Counted from the first letter of the stretch, positions 36,083-44,709 are shown. The stretch is 46,249 bases of DNA from UBA2160 sp964588665 (GCA_964588665.1 CAZPQQ010000021.1:1-46249); one strand, 5' to 3'. Made by a program: numbers and translations. Notes: a model not told the origin generated them from the sequence alone.

Positions 36083-37726
36083 ATGCATCTGCTAGAGGTA
36101 CTGAATCCAGTGGCGGAGCAGCGGGGTCTGCTGAATGTTTTGACAGCGAATTCACGGCCCGAGTCGTTGGACAACAAAACGGTCGGGTTGCTGTGGAGCG
36201 GCACTCACGGCGGGGACGTCGCATTGAAACGAGCCGGTGAAATGATCCAGGAGAGGTTCGCCAACGTAAGCGTGAACTTCTACACTGGCGGGAACTACCC
36301 CGCGCCGCCTCCCATCGTCAAGCAAGCAGCGGAGGAGTGCGACGTCGTCATCGGCGCCACAGCCGATTGAGGAACGTGCGCGTCGTGGATGGTCCACGAC
36401 ATGATCGAGATCGAGAAGATGGGCAAGCCCGCGGTGCCCATCGTATCCGGTCGATTCGAGGACGACGCAATCGCATCGTCCAACGCGTTCGGCATGCCCA
36501 GTCTCCAGTTCGTTCTGGTGCCGAGGATATACCGAAACCTGCCGATTCCTGAGTGCATCAGCCAGACCGAGCTCGCGATCGACAGCTTAGTCCAGACGCT
36601 GACCGCCGACGCTGGCGCACGCGACACTAACGGCACGGACACCGCCGGAGTCGAGCGTTTCGAGGGAGAAGATCGCTATGACGCCGTCGCGCGTATGAAC
36701 GACGACTTCATCATGCGGGACTGGGGCGACGCATTCCCGTTGTATCCCGCGACGCACGAAGCAGTGGACGAGCTGATAACGGGCACGAACCTGCCCGCCG
36801 ACCACCTGGTGTGCGACATGCCGCCCGGCTTCGGGCTGGCGACCGTCGAGAAGATCGCGATAAATGCCGCCATGGCAGGCGCCAAGCCCGAGCACATGCC
36901 GGTCATCATCGCGGCGGTGAAGGCGCTCTCGGAGGTCGGACCGCACGGCGGAAAATCGCTGCTCATGTCCACCAGCCCGCACGCGCCAATGCTGGTCGTG
37001 AACGGACCGATCGCCAAGAAGCTGGGCATCAATCCCCGTTCCGGCCTGGGCCCCGGTCGCGACAACATGGTGAACATCACGATAGGCCGAGCTTTCTCGT
37101 TGTGCTTGCGAAACCTCGGGTATTGGTATCCGAACAAGATGGACATGGACACGATAGGCACGACCCGAAAGTTCGTCCATTGCCTCGCCGAGAACGAAGA
37201 GATGAGCCCTTGGGACCCCTTCCACATGGACCAGGGATTCAAGCGGGACGAGAGCGCGATCAGCGTGTTTGTCACGGACGGCGAGCTCGACGTGCAAGAC
37301 CAAGGGAACACCACCGCCGAAGGATTGCTAAAGAATCTCGCGTACGGGTCCACGTTCGGTACCCGTAGCCTCGGCGAGCGACACACGGCCGAGAGGCTGA
37401 TCTTCATGCCTCCCGACGTGGCGCGCCCGGTCGGGTCAGAGGGTTTCTCCAAGACCGCCGCCAAAGAGTTCATCCACTTCCACGCCAACGGAAGCCTGGG
37501 CAAGATGATCCAGTACATGCCGCTCGAGGGCGAGGCCAGGGTAGCCGCCAACTGGAAGTGGCTCGAAGGACTCACCGAAGAGCAGCGCCTGAACACCACG
37601 GTGCCGGTCCTGGAAAACGCCCAGCGCTGGTACATCCTGGTCATCGGCGCTGACAGAGCCAAGACGCTCGTGATGCCCAGCGGCCCCAGCCCGGCGACGG
37701 TGGGCATCGACCAATACATGGTGTAG
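36083..37726 (+). CDS. UGSC-family selenoprotein (UGA read as selenocysteine)
   Basis: A 547-residue protein if UGA 36368-36370 is read as selenocysteine (residue 96). The sequence around it, CDVVIGATAD-U-GTCASWMVHDMIE, matches the U/C-G-S-C redox motif of the UGSC (seleno)protein family, here as U-G-T-C. The frame is the same before and after UGA; the first part has AGGAGG (36069-36074) 8 nt before ATG 36083, and the second part has no start signal of its own. A hairpin of SECIS type lies 11 nt after the UGA. Residues about 1-190 are the UGSC domain; the C-terminal about 350 residues (VCDMPPGFGLATVEKIAINA; GLGPGRDNMVNITIGRAFSL) are conserved-looking but unknown to me. Probably a thiol/selenol redox enzyme; the substrate is unknown. 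sel genes are not in this window. Confidence 0.8.
36382..36400 (+). promoter_or_regulatory. Bacterial SECIS-like hairpin
   Basis: GTCGTGGA-TGG-TCCACGAC: a perfect 8-bp stem (36382-36389 with 36393-36400) and 3-nt loop with a G in its second position. The loop starts 20 nt after the UGA at 36368-36370, inside the 16-37 nt window known for bacterial SECIS elements, which recruit SelB with Sec-tRNA. Confidence 0.68.
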
Positions 37727-37762
37727 GGCGACAAGGAACTCAAGAGGGCGAAGACGACGCAG

Positions 37763-37792
37763 GGCCGTTCGACCCGAAAATGTCGAACGGCC
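37763..37792 (+). terminator. Hairpin terminator after the selenoprotein gene
   Basis: GGCCGTTCGAC (37763-37773) pairs with GTCGAACGGCC (37782-37792), 11 bp with an 8-nt loop, followed by a short TT. It lies 37 nt after the stop codon. Confidence 0.65.
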
Positions 37793-37914
37793 TTGTGCGT
37801 GAAAGATTCGCCCACGGAACGGCTCGGATTCACGCCCGGCAGAGACGCCGAATTGGAATCCGAATGAATCGCACAGCTACATAGCTGTTCAAGCGGAAAG
37901 TACGAAATCAGATC

Positions 37915-38910
37915 ATGCCACTTGTCATCAAGGAACTCGAAACAGCGGCCGAGCGGATCAAGAACGGCGTGATGCCAGACCCCGTGACCGTAAGAGAGTT
38001 TTTGCCTTGGTTCAGAGCTGAACGAAGAGGGCCCGTCATTGTCCGCAACATTAGGCGGACAATGGATCAAGCGGAGTTGACAACCGATCCGGATTTCGAG
38101 TTCACATATATCGACAACAAAGTCTCCCTCGTTCCGGCCGGATCAACTTCGTCATCTGTTGAATCGCAGATCGACGATCCAACTCACAGGATCGATTTGC
38201 TCGAATCCGCGCACCGCAAGCCGATATTCGTGGCGCCTGACAGTGCTCTGTCGGCGGCGACGACGTTGATGCTGACGCGTGATTATTCTCAGTTGCCCGT
38301 GATGACGGGGCCCCGAGATGTCAAAGGAATCATCAGTTGGAAGACCATCAGCAGCAGACTGTCACTTGGAATGCCCAGCGATGAAGTCCGTAACTGCATG
38401 GACACAGCGCAGCTTATCGACATCGACGCGTCTCTATTTTCTGCGATCGACATAATCGCTGAGCACAGTTACGTGCTTGTTGTCGCCGGAGACAAGTCGA
38501 TAAGCGGCATCGTCACGGCCAGCGACCTGAGCCAACAGTTTCGTCAATTGGCAGAGCCATTCATGCTGACCGGTGAGATCGAAAATCACGTGCGAATCAT
38601 GATCCACGGCAAATTCACGAGCCAAGAACTTGAAGAAGCACAACACCCAAACGATGCTGACCAATCTGTAGAAGGCAGTTCAGATCTCACACTCGGCGCC
38701 TATGTGCAACTGCTGTCGAACCCTGAACGCTGGGAGAAGGTTGGCCTCGCGATTGATCGCCGACAATTCATCGAAGAATTGGATCAAGTTCGCGAGATAC
38801 GAAACACCGTCATGCACTTCGATCCCGAAGGCCTCTCGGCGAGCGAGTTGGCTACGTTGCAGAGCTTTGCCGGATTCCTTCGGAATCTCAGAAAGATGGG
38901 CGCGGTGTAA
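37915..38910 (+). CDS. CBS-domain protein fused to a HEPN-like domain
   Basis: A 331-aa protein of three parts. The N-terminal 60 residues (VREFLPWFRAERRGPVIV; ELTTDPDFEFTYID) look like a small winged-helix-like unit recurrent in this protein type. Residues about 85-215 hold two CBS motifs (KPIFVAPDSALSAATTLML; KGIISWKTISSRLSLG; SGIVTASDLSQQF), which sense adenine nucleotides. The C-terminal about 95 residues are helical with R296-N-T-V-M-H301, the R-x4-H catalytic motif of HEPN RNases, next to the conserved preceding acidic/Arg residues (QVREIR). The architecture suggests a nucleotide-controlled RNase or abortive-infection protein; this is inference. No partner toxin or antitoxin gene is adjacent. 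The start ATG has no strong ribosome site. Confidence 0.75.
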   Translation: MPLVIKELETAAERIKNGVMPDPVTVREFLPWFRAERRGPVIVRNIRRTMDQAELTTDPDFEFTYIDNKVSLVPAGSTSSSVESQIDDPTHRIDLLESAHRKPIFVAPDSALSAATTLMLTRDYSQLPVMTGPRDVKGIISWKTISSRLSLGMPSDEVRNCMDTAQLIDIDASLFSAIDIIAEHSYVLVVAGDKSISGIVTASDLSQQFRQLAEPFMLTGEIENHVRIMIHGKFTSQELEEAQHPNDADQSVEGSSDLTLGAYVQLLSNPERWEKVGLAIDRRQFIEELDQVREIRNTVMHFDPEGLSASELATLQSFAGFLRNLRKMGAV

Positions 38911-38991
38911 CCTCGTTCGGGAACACGCCACAGTATCGTAATCGATGCCTGTCGCGTTTTTCGGTCTGACTCTCCGATCGGCGGAACAGCA

Positions 38992-39024
38992 AAGAGCGCC
39001 TCCGCATACACGATAGGCGCTCTT
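38992..39024. terminator. Bidirectional hairpin terminator
   Basis: AAGAGCGCCT (38992-39001) pairs with AGGCGCTCTT (39015-39024), 10 bp with a 13-nt loop, A-rich before and T-ending after. It separates the CBS-HEPN gene from the convergent small membrane-protein gene. Confidence 0.65.
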
Positions 39025-39062
39025 ACGCGAAGGGCTTGGCTGCTGGCGCCGATTCGGAGACG

Positions 39063-39263
39063 CTAGATCGCTCCCGCTTCGCCCCTTCGCCCGCCGGTGA
39101 ACAGCCTGATCAAGCCGATCGCGCCTGTGATTAGCCCAGCGGCTATGAACAGGAACCCGACTGCGCTAATCAGCCAGTCGATCAGATCCATACGAAGAAT
39201 CAACCCTGTCGCTAACAGGAATGCGGCGACGAGTAGAAGGCCCGCGGCTCCGAATTTCTCCAT
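39063..39263 (-). CDS. Small membrane protein, 66 aa
   Basis: Two hydrophobic helices: about residues 5-22 (AAGLLLVAAFLLATGLIL) and about 30-55 (LISAVGFLFIAAGLITGAIG), with a basic, Gly-rich tail GGRRGEAGAI. No family recognised; the layout is that of small DUF-type inner membrane proteins. Start ATG 39263 has AGGAGGAAGGA just upstream; the frame is open to 39332 without support. It lies 99 nt downstream of the ribbon-helix-helix gene on the same strand, so the two may be cotranscribed. Confidence 0.7.
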   Translation of the reverse strand: MEKFGAAGLLLVAAFLLATGLILRMDLIDWLISAVGFLFIAAGLITGAIGLIRLFTGGRRGEAGAI

Positions 39264-39362
39264 TGTTGTTCCTTCCTCCTGCTTGGGGTGTCGGTGGGTT
39301 GCCGATTGTGAATCGTTAGCACAACATCCCATCTGTGGACCATCTTGATTTGAGCCGGCCGG

Positions 39363-39806
39363 TTACTCTTGACGGTTCGGCGCTTCGTCGGCTGCCGGTT
39401 GATCTGTTTCCTCTGATTCCGCCGCTGGTTCGTCGGGCGGTGTCTCGTCCATGAGGTCCCGGAGCTCCTGCCTGGCAGCTCGGATGGTGTCGATCTTCTC
39501 TCCGATGCGAGCAAATATATCTGCTCTGGCCTTGATCCCTTCGCCGATTAGAAACGCGGACGCTTCGGAGCGGCTCTTGACGACTCCGGATTCAACGAGG
39601 TCGTCCACCCGCTGCAGACTGGCCTCATTGAGTCGAACCATCACCACGTTCTTTCGCGACGACAGTGCGCCCTGAATGGTTTCTTTCAGGTTCTCGCCAA
39701 TGGTGTCGGAACGGCGAAGCGCAGACTTCACCGCAGCCTCAGCCTCGTCGACGAAGGTCTCGAGGCCTTCCGCAATCCTGGTTCTTCGTGGTCCTTCTTC
39801 GGTCAT
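39363..39806 (-). CDS. Ribbon-helix-helix-like DNA-binding protein
   Basis: A 147-aa protein. The central part, VVMVRLNEASLQRVDDLVES then GVVKSRSEASAFLIGEGIK (about residues 53-92), matches an RHH fold: a beta strand, helix, turn with SRSEA, and second helix. The N-terminal 45 residues are a charged helix (ETFVDEAEAAVKSALRRS), and the C-terminal 30 are acidic and disordered (DETPPDEPAAESEE). GAGGAG precedes the ATG. A consensus-like promoter with short direct repeats in its spacer lies directly upstream, which suggests autoregulation. The partner or other targets are unknown. Confidence 0.78.
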   Translation of the reverse strand: MTEEGPRRTRIAEGLETFVDEAEAAVKSALRRSDTIGENLKETIQGALSSRKNVVMVRLNEASLQRVDDLVESGVVKSRSEASAFLIGEGIKARADIFARIGEKIDTIRAARQELRDLMDETPPDEPAAESEETDQPAADEAPNRQE

Positions 39807-39838
39807 CGTATTCTCCTCGCTCGATGTAAGCTGGCGTC

Positions 39839-39867
39839 AATATATTACAGCATTACATCATTGTCAA
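39839..39867 (-). promoter_or_regulatory. Strong sigma-70 promoter with repeated TGTAAT sites in the spacer
   Basis: On the minus strand TTGACA (39862-39867), a 17-nt spacer and TATATT (39839-39844), 33 nt before the ribbon-helix-helix gene. The spacer reads ATGATGTAATGCTGTAA, giving the direct repeat TGTAAT-GC-TGTAAT with 8-bp period into the -10. Short tandem sites of this kind suit RHH dimers. Confidence 0.6.
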
Positions 39868-39970
39868 ATATCGTAATTACTGGAATATACGGGCATGATG
39901 GCATCGACAGAGAATCGACGATGCTATGTGATAATCTTTGCGGGCAGAGCTATATTGAGGAGTGACAACA

Positions 39971-40987
39971 GTGAAAGTGGCCGCCATATTCGGCGAACGT
40001 GCAGCAGGCGTCGTCGATGCGCCGAAGCCGGTCCCGAAAGAGGACTTCGTGCTGGTTAAAGTCCACATCGTCCCGATGTGCACCGAGTACAAAGCCTTCG
40101 AGTCCGGACGCGAGGGCCATCGCTTCGGCCACGAGGCGGCTGGCGAGGTAGTCGAGGTCGCACAATCGGGGCGCGTCAAGGTCGGGGATCGCGTTGTGGT
40201 GCAACCGGGCCACCCTTGCGGAAGGTGTTCTTTGTGCCTCGCTGGAGATCACATCCACTGCCAGAGTCCCCGGGACGTACACCAGATCACCGGCTCAAGC
40301 ACCGGCGCCGCGACCTATGCCCAATATCTGTTGAAAGCAGACTGGCTCCTCTCGCCGATACCCGACGGGGTGAGCTACGAGCATGCGAGCATGGCGTGCT
40401 GCGGACTGGGTCCAACCTTTGGCGCCATGCAACAGATGGCGGTCGATGCTCATGATACGATCCTGATCACCGGGTTGGGGCCTGTCGGACTGGGCGGAGT
40501 CGTCAACGCAAACTACCTCGGCGCGCGGGTCATCGGTGTCGAACGCAATCCCTATCGCGCCCGCTTGGCCAAGGAGTTGGGGGCCGAGGCGGTGCTGGAC
40601 CCTGACGACGTCAATATCCTGGAACAGATTATGGACCTCACAGGCGGCATCGGCGTCGACAACGCCATGGATTGCTCCGGCAACTCGCGGGCCCACCGGT
40701 TGATGATCGACTCGGTGCGGCGAAAAGGGCAGGCAAGCTTCGTTGGTGAAGGCGGCGAGTTTCCTCTGGCGGCGAGCGGGGACATGATCCGCAAGGGCCT
40801 GGTCCTGAGAGGGGCTTGGCACTACAACCTGGCCGACTACTCGAAACTGATGAGAGTCATCGAGCGGTCGCCGGGGCGCCTCGACAAGCTCATTACGCAC
40901 GCCTTCCCGATGAGTCGAGTGCAGCAGGCCTGGGATCTGCAGTCGACGCTTGAATGCGGGAAGGTTTTGTTGGACCCCTGGGCATGA
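39971..40987 (+). CDS. Zinc-type alcohol dehydrogenase-like protein (medium-chain dehydrogenase/reductase)
   Basis: A 338-aa NAD(P)-dependent oxidoreductase. The catalytic domain has the metal-site Cys region VHIVPMCTEYKAFE, GHEAAGEVVEV, and the four-Cys structural zinc site CGRCSLCLAGDHIHC (C-x2-C-x2-C-x7-C, about 86-100). The Rossmann part has ILITGLGPVGLGGVVNANYL and VIGVERNPYRARLAKELG. Start GTG 39971 is favoured because AGGAG ends 8 nt upstream; GTG 39962 is an alternative. Substrate unknown; polyols or sugar acids fit the surroundings. It is followed after about 60 nt by the ThuA-like gene, consistent with a sugar-oxidation unit. Confidence 0.85.
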   Translation: MKVAAIFGERAAGVVDAPKPVPKEDFVLVKVHIVPMCTEYKAFESGREGHRFGHEAAGEVVEVAQSGRVKVGDRVVVQPGHPCGRCSLCLAGDHIHCQSPRDVHQITGSSTGAATYAQYLLKADWLLSPIPDGVSYEHASMACCGLGPTFGAMQQMAVDAHDTILITGLGPVGLGGVVNANYLGARVIGVERNPYRARLAKELGAEAVLDPDDVNILEQIMDLTGGIGVDNAMDCSGNSRAHRLMIDSVRRKGQASFVGEGGEFPLAASGDMIRKGLVLRGAWHYNLADYSKLMRVIERSPGRLDKLITHAFPMSRVQQAWDLQSTLECGKVLLDPWA

Positions 40988-41002
40988 AGCTTCGAGGCCA
41001 AT

Positions 41003-41023
41003 AGCAGTGAGCAGTCAGCGGTC
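41003..41023. repeat. Three heptamers of an AGCGGTC-type repeat
   Basis: AGCAGTG, AGCAGTC, AGCGGTC in a row, upstream of the ThuA-like gene. The last is a rotation of the reverse complement of the CTGACCG unit found in the larger array at 42075. Confidence 0.55.
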
Positions 41024-41047
41024 AACCGATAGCAAGGAACACAGATC

Positions 41048-41995
41048 ATGAATAGGCAAAACGAAGATCTTTGGATCACGTATCAGGGCGAAGCCGGTCC
41101 CGGCGCTGGGAAGCACATCGTCCTCGTCAGCGGCGACGAGGAGTACAGGTCAGAAGAGGGCCTGCCGATGCTGGCGAAGATACTGGCGGTGCGTCACGGG
41201 TTTAAGTGCACGGTGCTGTTCGCGATCGACCCTGAGACCGGCGCCATCGACCCTGAGACGTTGGACAACATCCCGGGCCTGCATCATCTCGACACCGCCG
41301 ACATGATGATCCTGCTCACCCGGTTTCGTGAGCTCCCCGACGAACAGATGAAACATATCGTCGACTACACGAACCGGGGAAAGCCGATCATGGGTCTGAG
41401 AACAGCGACGCACGCGTTCAAGTACGCCAAGAATCCGCAGAGTCCCTATGCCAAGTACAGTTGCGAAGATGAACGATTCGAGGGCGGATACGGCCGGCAG
41501 GTTCTAGGCGAGACGTGGGTCGACCATCACGGCGACCACGGCATAGAGAGCACTCGCGGCGTCATCGACGAGACGAACCGGACGCATCCCGTGCTGACGG
41601 GAGTGCAAGACATCTGGTGCCCAACCGATGTCTACGCCGTCGCCGAAATCACCGGCAATCCACAGGTGGTGGTCTGGGGGCAGGTGCTCGCGGGCACGGA
41701 CCCGCGGGACGGCCCCAACCTCGACAAGACCCGGATGCCAATCGCGTGGACCAAGACCTACGCGGGCGACGAAGGGAACACGTCTCGCGTGTTCTGCACA
41801 ACGATGGGCGCCTCCGTCGATCTCGAGAACAGCGGGCTGCGTCGCATGCTGGTGAACGCGTGCTACTGGGGCATGGAGATGGAGGGTCGAATCCAGGGTG
41901 CAAGCGACGTTGAGTTCGTCGGCGATTACAGCCCGACCGCATTCGGCTACGGCGGATTCGCCAAGGGCGTGCGTCCTTCGGAGCATGCATTGTGA
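41048..41995 (+). CDS. ThuA-like (trehalose utilisation-type) glutamine amidotransferase-fold protein
   Basis: A 315-aa protein with the ThuA-like flavodoxin/class I amidotransferase-like fold. Supporting segments: HIVLVSGDEEYRSEEGLPML (first strand and loop), HHLDTADMMILLTRFRELPD, VDYTNRGKPIMGLRTATHAF (the turn where amidotransferases hold Cys is replaced by Arg-Thr), and TDVYAVAEITGNPQVVVWG. Such proteins often sit with sugar dehydrogenases in polyol or disaccharide catabolism; the catalytic role is unclear and no Cys nucleophile is present. The start is ATG with AAGGAA about 8 nt upstream. It lies behind the alcohol dehydrogenase and is bordered on both sides by heptamer repeats. Confidence 0.8.
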   Translation: MNRQNEDLWITYQGEAGPGAGKHIVLVSGDEEYRSEEGLPMLAKILAVRHGFKCTVLFAIDPETGAIDPETLDNIPGLHHLDTADMMILLTRFRELPDEQMKHIVDYTNRGKPIMGLRTATHAFKYAKNPQSPYAKYSCEDERFEGGYGRQVLGETWVDHHGDHGIESTRGVIDETNRTHPVLTGVQDIWCPTDVYAVAEITGNPQVVVWGQVLAGTDPRDGPNLDKTRMPIAWTKTYAGDEGNTSRVFCTTMGASVDLENSGLRRMLVNACYWGMEMEGRIQGASDVEFVGDYSPTAFGYGGFAKGVRPSEHAL

Positions 41996-42074
41996 GGACG
42001 CGAGAACAAATCCGGATGCGAAGCGACAAGTGACGCGAGGGACAACAGGGACGAAAGGCATTGGCGCATGATTT

Positions 42075-42132
<58 letters not shown>

Positions 42133-42134
42133 AG

Positions 42135-42647
42135 CTATCCCGCCACCTTGTGCGCGACAACCGCAACGATCTCGATCGTCAGCGGCTTCTGGGCCAAACC
42201 CGTCGTGCCCAGGACCGCCCGGCACGGCGAGTTGTGTATGAACTCGCTGTAGATCTCGTTCAGCAGCAACCACTTGTCCATGTCCGTCAGGAATATCTGC
42301 AGGCTGACCACGCGTTCGTAACTAGTCCCGGCCGCCTCCAGCGTCGTCTGCAGATGTCGGAATGCGGCGCGATATTGCTCTTCGTCCGAGTCGCCGGCAA
42401 TCACCCCGTCGAACCCGGATGACGTGATCCCGCGCGGAAGCACTTTGATCGAGCGTACCTTGAGCATGCGGACTTGGTCCTCTTCGAAATAATCGCCGTA
42501 CAGGCCCGACCGGTATGAAGTCGCGTCTGTGGCCTGCCGACGGCCGTCTGCGATGATCAGGTCCAAGAGCCGATCTCGCTCCTCGAACGGCAGGGCGTTC
42601 GCTTCGTCGATGCTCATCGCGTCCAGGTCGGCTAGAGTCGTCGGCAT
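42135..42647 (-). CDS. RidA-family protein (YjgF/YER057c/UK114)
   Basis: A 170-aa member of the RidA superfamily, whose founding member hydrolyses reactive enamine/imine intermediates. The family core occupies about residues 55-170: YRAAFRHLQTTLEAAGTSYE, VVSLQIFLTDMDKWLLLNEI and PCRAVLGTTGLAQKPLTIEI, where the Arg after Cys-Pro-like PCR matches the carboxylate-binding Arg and the Glu near the end is the usual catalytic neighbour. The N-terminal 55 residues (MPTTLADLDAMSIDEANALP) are an extra helical extension absent in RidA proper. CGGAG lies about 6 nt before ATG. It is followed by the heptamer array; the amidohydrolase-2 gene lies upstream on the same strand. Confidence 0.87.
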   Translation of the reverse strand: MPTTLADLDAMSIDEANALPFEERDRLLDLIIADGRRQATDATSYRSGLYGDYFEEDQVRMLKVRSIKVLPRGITSSGFDGVIAGDSDEEQYRAAFRHLQTTLEAAGTSYERVVSLQIFLTDMDKWLLLNEIYSEFIHNSPCRAVLGTTGLAQKPLTIEIVAVVAHKVAG

Positions 42648-42693
42648 GGCAGCTCCGTTTCTGCTGTGGTGTTGGTTGGTAATATGTGACTCG

Positions 42694-43527
42694 TCAATCC
42701 AGGCCGAACACGCTCATCGCCGTCTTGCCCATCACCCACTCTCGTTCTTCTCGCGAGTCGAACGCCGGGTGGTTCATGAGGCCTTGAAGCGCGTTGCGAT
42801 AGCCTTCGCGCTGGCTGACGGGCGGGTAGTCGCTGCCCCACATCATGCGTTTGGCCCCGAATGCGTCGCGGGCGAGTTCGATCAGAGGAGGCACGGGACC
42901 GAAGAAGTCGCCGTCGTAGTTGGCAGCGAGAACTTCAGGTCGGCCAACCAACTCACCGATCCCGTGGACCTTGATGTACGTGTTCGGATATTTCGCCAAC
43001 TCCAAGGCCTTCTTGAATTCGTCGTACGGAGGCTCGGGACCCGGTCCGTTCGCGGGGTACGCTGCTTTTTCGGCGCCTTCGGCCAGATGTTCAATGACGA
43101 CAGGCAACGATGGGAACTGCGCCACGAGTTTGTTGAATTCGCTGGACGACGCGCCTTTGACCTCGGTTCTTAAGCTAACGACAAGCTCAAGTTCGTCGGC
43201 TTTTCGCCAGATCGCCAGCGGGTCCTCGCCCGGCGACCGTTGATCCGAGTTGAGTCGGATTCCGGCAGCCCCCTGCTCCGCGTATCGTTCCAGCGTCCCG
43301 AGCGCGTCCGGTTGGGCCAGATCGACGATCACGACCACCGAGAACCGGCCCGGAAAGCGTTCGACGCACTCGAAGAGATACGTGTGATCGTAGCCGCCTG
43401 ACTGCGGCACCCCGTGTTGGATGAGGACTGCCTTCTCGACCGAGTTCAGGTTCATCTGGTGGACCAGCAACTCGATCGGCTCGAACCAATTGAGCCCTGC
43501 ATGGCAATGTGTGTCGATAATCCTCAT
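42694..43527 (-). CDS. Amidohydrolase-2 family metal-dependent hydrolase
   Basis: A 277-aa TIM-barrel hydrolase of the ACMS decarboxylase / amidohydrolase-2 group. The first metal motif IIDTHCHAGLNWFEP (H-x-H, residues 7-9) is at the N-terminus. Then come GAAGIRLNSDQR, LPVVIEHLAEGAEKAAYPAN (His of the third metal position), and the terminal RMMWGSDYPPVSQREGY with the catalytic Asp. Small size and lack of an N-terminal sandwich are typical. Members decarboxylate or hydrolyse aromatic or lactone substrates. It precedes ridA by 46 nt and lies upstream of it in the same unit. The start ATG has only weak GGAGACG upstream. Confidence 0.87.
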   Translation of the reverse strand: MRIIDTHCHAGLNWFEPIELLVHQMNLNSVEKAVLIQHGVPQSGGYDHTYLFECVERFPGRFSVVVIVDLAQPDALGTLERYAEQGAAGIRLNSDQRSPGEDPLAIWRKADELELVVSLRTEVKGASSSEFNKLVAQFPSLPVVIEHLAEGAEKAAYPANGPGPEPPYDEFKKALELAKYPNTYIKVHGIGELVGRPEVLAANYDGDFFGPVPPLIELARDAFGAKRMMWGSDYPPVSQREGYRNALQGLMNHPAFDSREEREWVMGKTAMSVFGLD

Positions 43528-43636
43528 CGCGCGTCTCCATCGTGGGGAGTCCAGAGGGGCGAACCCCTTTGGCGCATCTTCGTTCTTTCATCACGTTTCG
43601 TGTCGGAGAGTAACATACCACCAGACCGATGATTGG

Positions 43637-43665
43637 TTGACCGATCAAGGCCCCCTTGCTAAACT
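43637..43665 (+). promoter_or_regulatory. Sigma-70-type promoter
   Basis: TTGACC (43637-43642), 17-nt spacer, TAAACT (43660-43665), about 80 nt ahead of the D-2-hydroxyacid dehydrogenase gene. Confidence 0.45.
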
Positions 43666-43743
43666 CGCGCCGTCACCCTACATCCATTTGCGCCCGACAG
43701 GCCGCGACGATCCTGGAAGGCAATCCAAGAGTGAGGACAACCG

Positions 43744-44709
43744 ATGCCGAAATTCGTGTTCATGCCCCCGCAAGACGACCTCAAGAAGATGTTCGCCGCA
43801 CGCCTCGCCGATACGATGCCCGACTACGATGTCGAGTCGCCGGCCACCGACGAGGAGGCGCTCGAAGCCATCCGCGACGCCGACGCCGCCTGCGGATGGG
43901 TGCCGCCAGACGCCCTGGAGGGCGCACGCAAGCTGAAGTGGCTGCACAATCCGGACTCGGGCTCGTTCTTCGGCTGGTACTACCCGGAGCTAACCGAGCA
44001 CGAAGTAATCGTGACCAACCCGCGCGGCATCTACTTCGACCACATCAGCCATCACATCATGATGTTCGTCTTCGCCCTCGCCCGCGGCCTGCCCTGGTAC
44101 GTCGACGCTCAGAAGAAGGGAATTTGGGACAATCAGGCTCGGAAGTCGCCGTACGTCGATCTCACCGAATCAACGATACTGATCAACGGCGTGGGCGGCG
44201 TCGGCCACGAGACGGCCAGGATCTGCAATGAGATCGGCATGAAGGTCATCGGCGTCGAGCCTCGTGGCGAGTACGACGTCCCGTTCGTCGAGATGCACAC
44301 CCCCGACGAGCTTGACGACCATCTGCCGAGGGCAGATTTCGTCGTCACGACGGTCCCCCACACACCTGAAACGGAAGGCATCTTCAACGCGGACCGCTTC
44401 CGCCTGATGAAAAACACCGCGTACTTCATCAACATCGGCCGGGGCAAAGTGTGCAAGATCGACGACCTAGCCGACGCCATCGACAGCGGCGAGATCGGCG
44501 GATGCGGCCTCGACGTCTTCGAACAAGAGCCGCTCCCAGCCGGCCACAAACTCTGGCGTCTGACGAACGTGCTGCTCACCCCCCACGTCGCCGTCCGAGA
44601 CGCCGACAACCTCCCCGACCGCCGCTTCGCGATCATCCTAGACAACGCCCGCCGCTTCGTCGCCGGCGATCCGCTCACAAACGTGGTCGACAAGTCGAAG
44701 TGGTACTGA
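43744..44709 (+). CDS. D-2-hydroxyacid dehydrogenase family protein
   Basis: A 321-aa NAD(P)-dependent dehydrogenase. The nucleotide loop GVGGVGHETARICNEIGMKV (G-x-G-x-x-G, about 150-169) is followed by VIGVEPRG. The catalytic triad regions are INIGRGKVCKIDDLADAID (Arg), GGCGLDVFEQEPLP (Glu) and LLTPHVAV (His). The N-terminal substrate domain includes WLHNPDSGSFFGWYYPEL, which differs from phosphoglycerate dehydrogenase and fits a glyoxylate/hydroxypyruvate or aromatic 2-hydroxyacid type. The C-terminus has no ACT domain. GAGG precedes the ATG and the gene has its own promoter. Confidence 0.87.
   Translation: MPKFVFMPPQDDLKKMFAARLADTMPDYDVESPATDEEALEAIRDADAACGWVPPDALEGARKLKWLHNPDSGSFFGWYYPELTEHEVIVTNPRGIYFDHISHHIMMFVFALARGLPWYVDAQKKGIWDNQARKSPYVDLTESTILINGVGGVGHETARICNEIGMKVIGVEPRGEYDVPFVEMHTPDELDDHLPRADFVVTTVPHTPETEGIFNADRFRLMKNTAYFINIGRGKVCKIDDLADAIDSGEIGGCGLDVFEQEPLPAGHKLWRLTNVLLTPHVAVRDADNLPDRRFAIILDNARRFVAGDPLTNVVDKSKWY

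Noticed and set aside
36676..38070. 464-codon minus-strand frame
   Set aside because: Antisense to the selenoprotein and the CBS-HEPN start; low-complexity Ser/Pro composition and no start signal.
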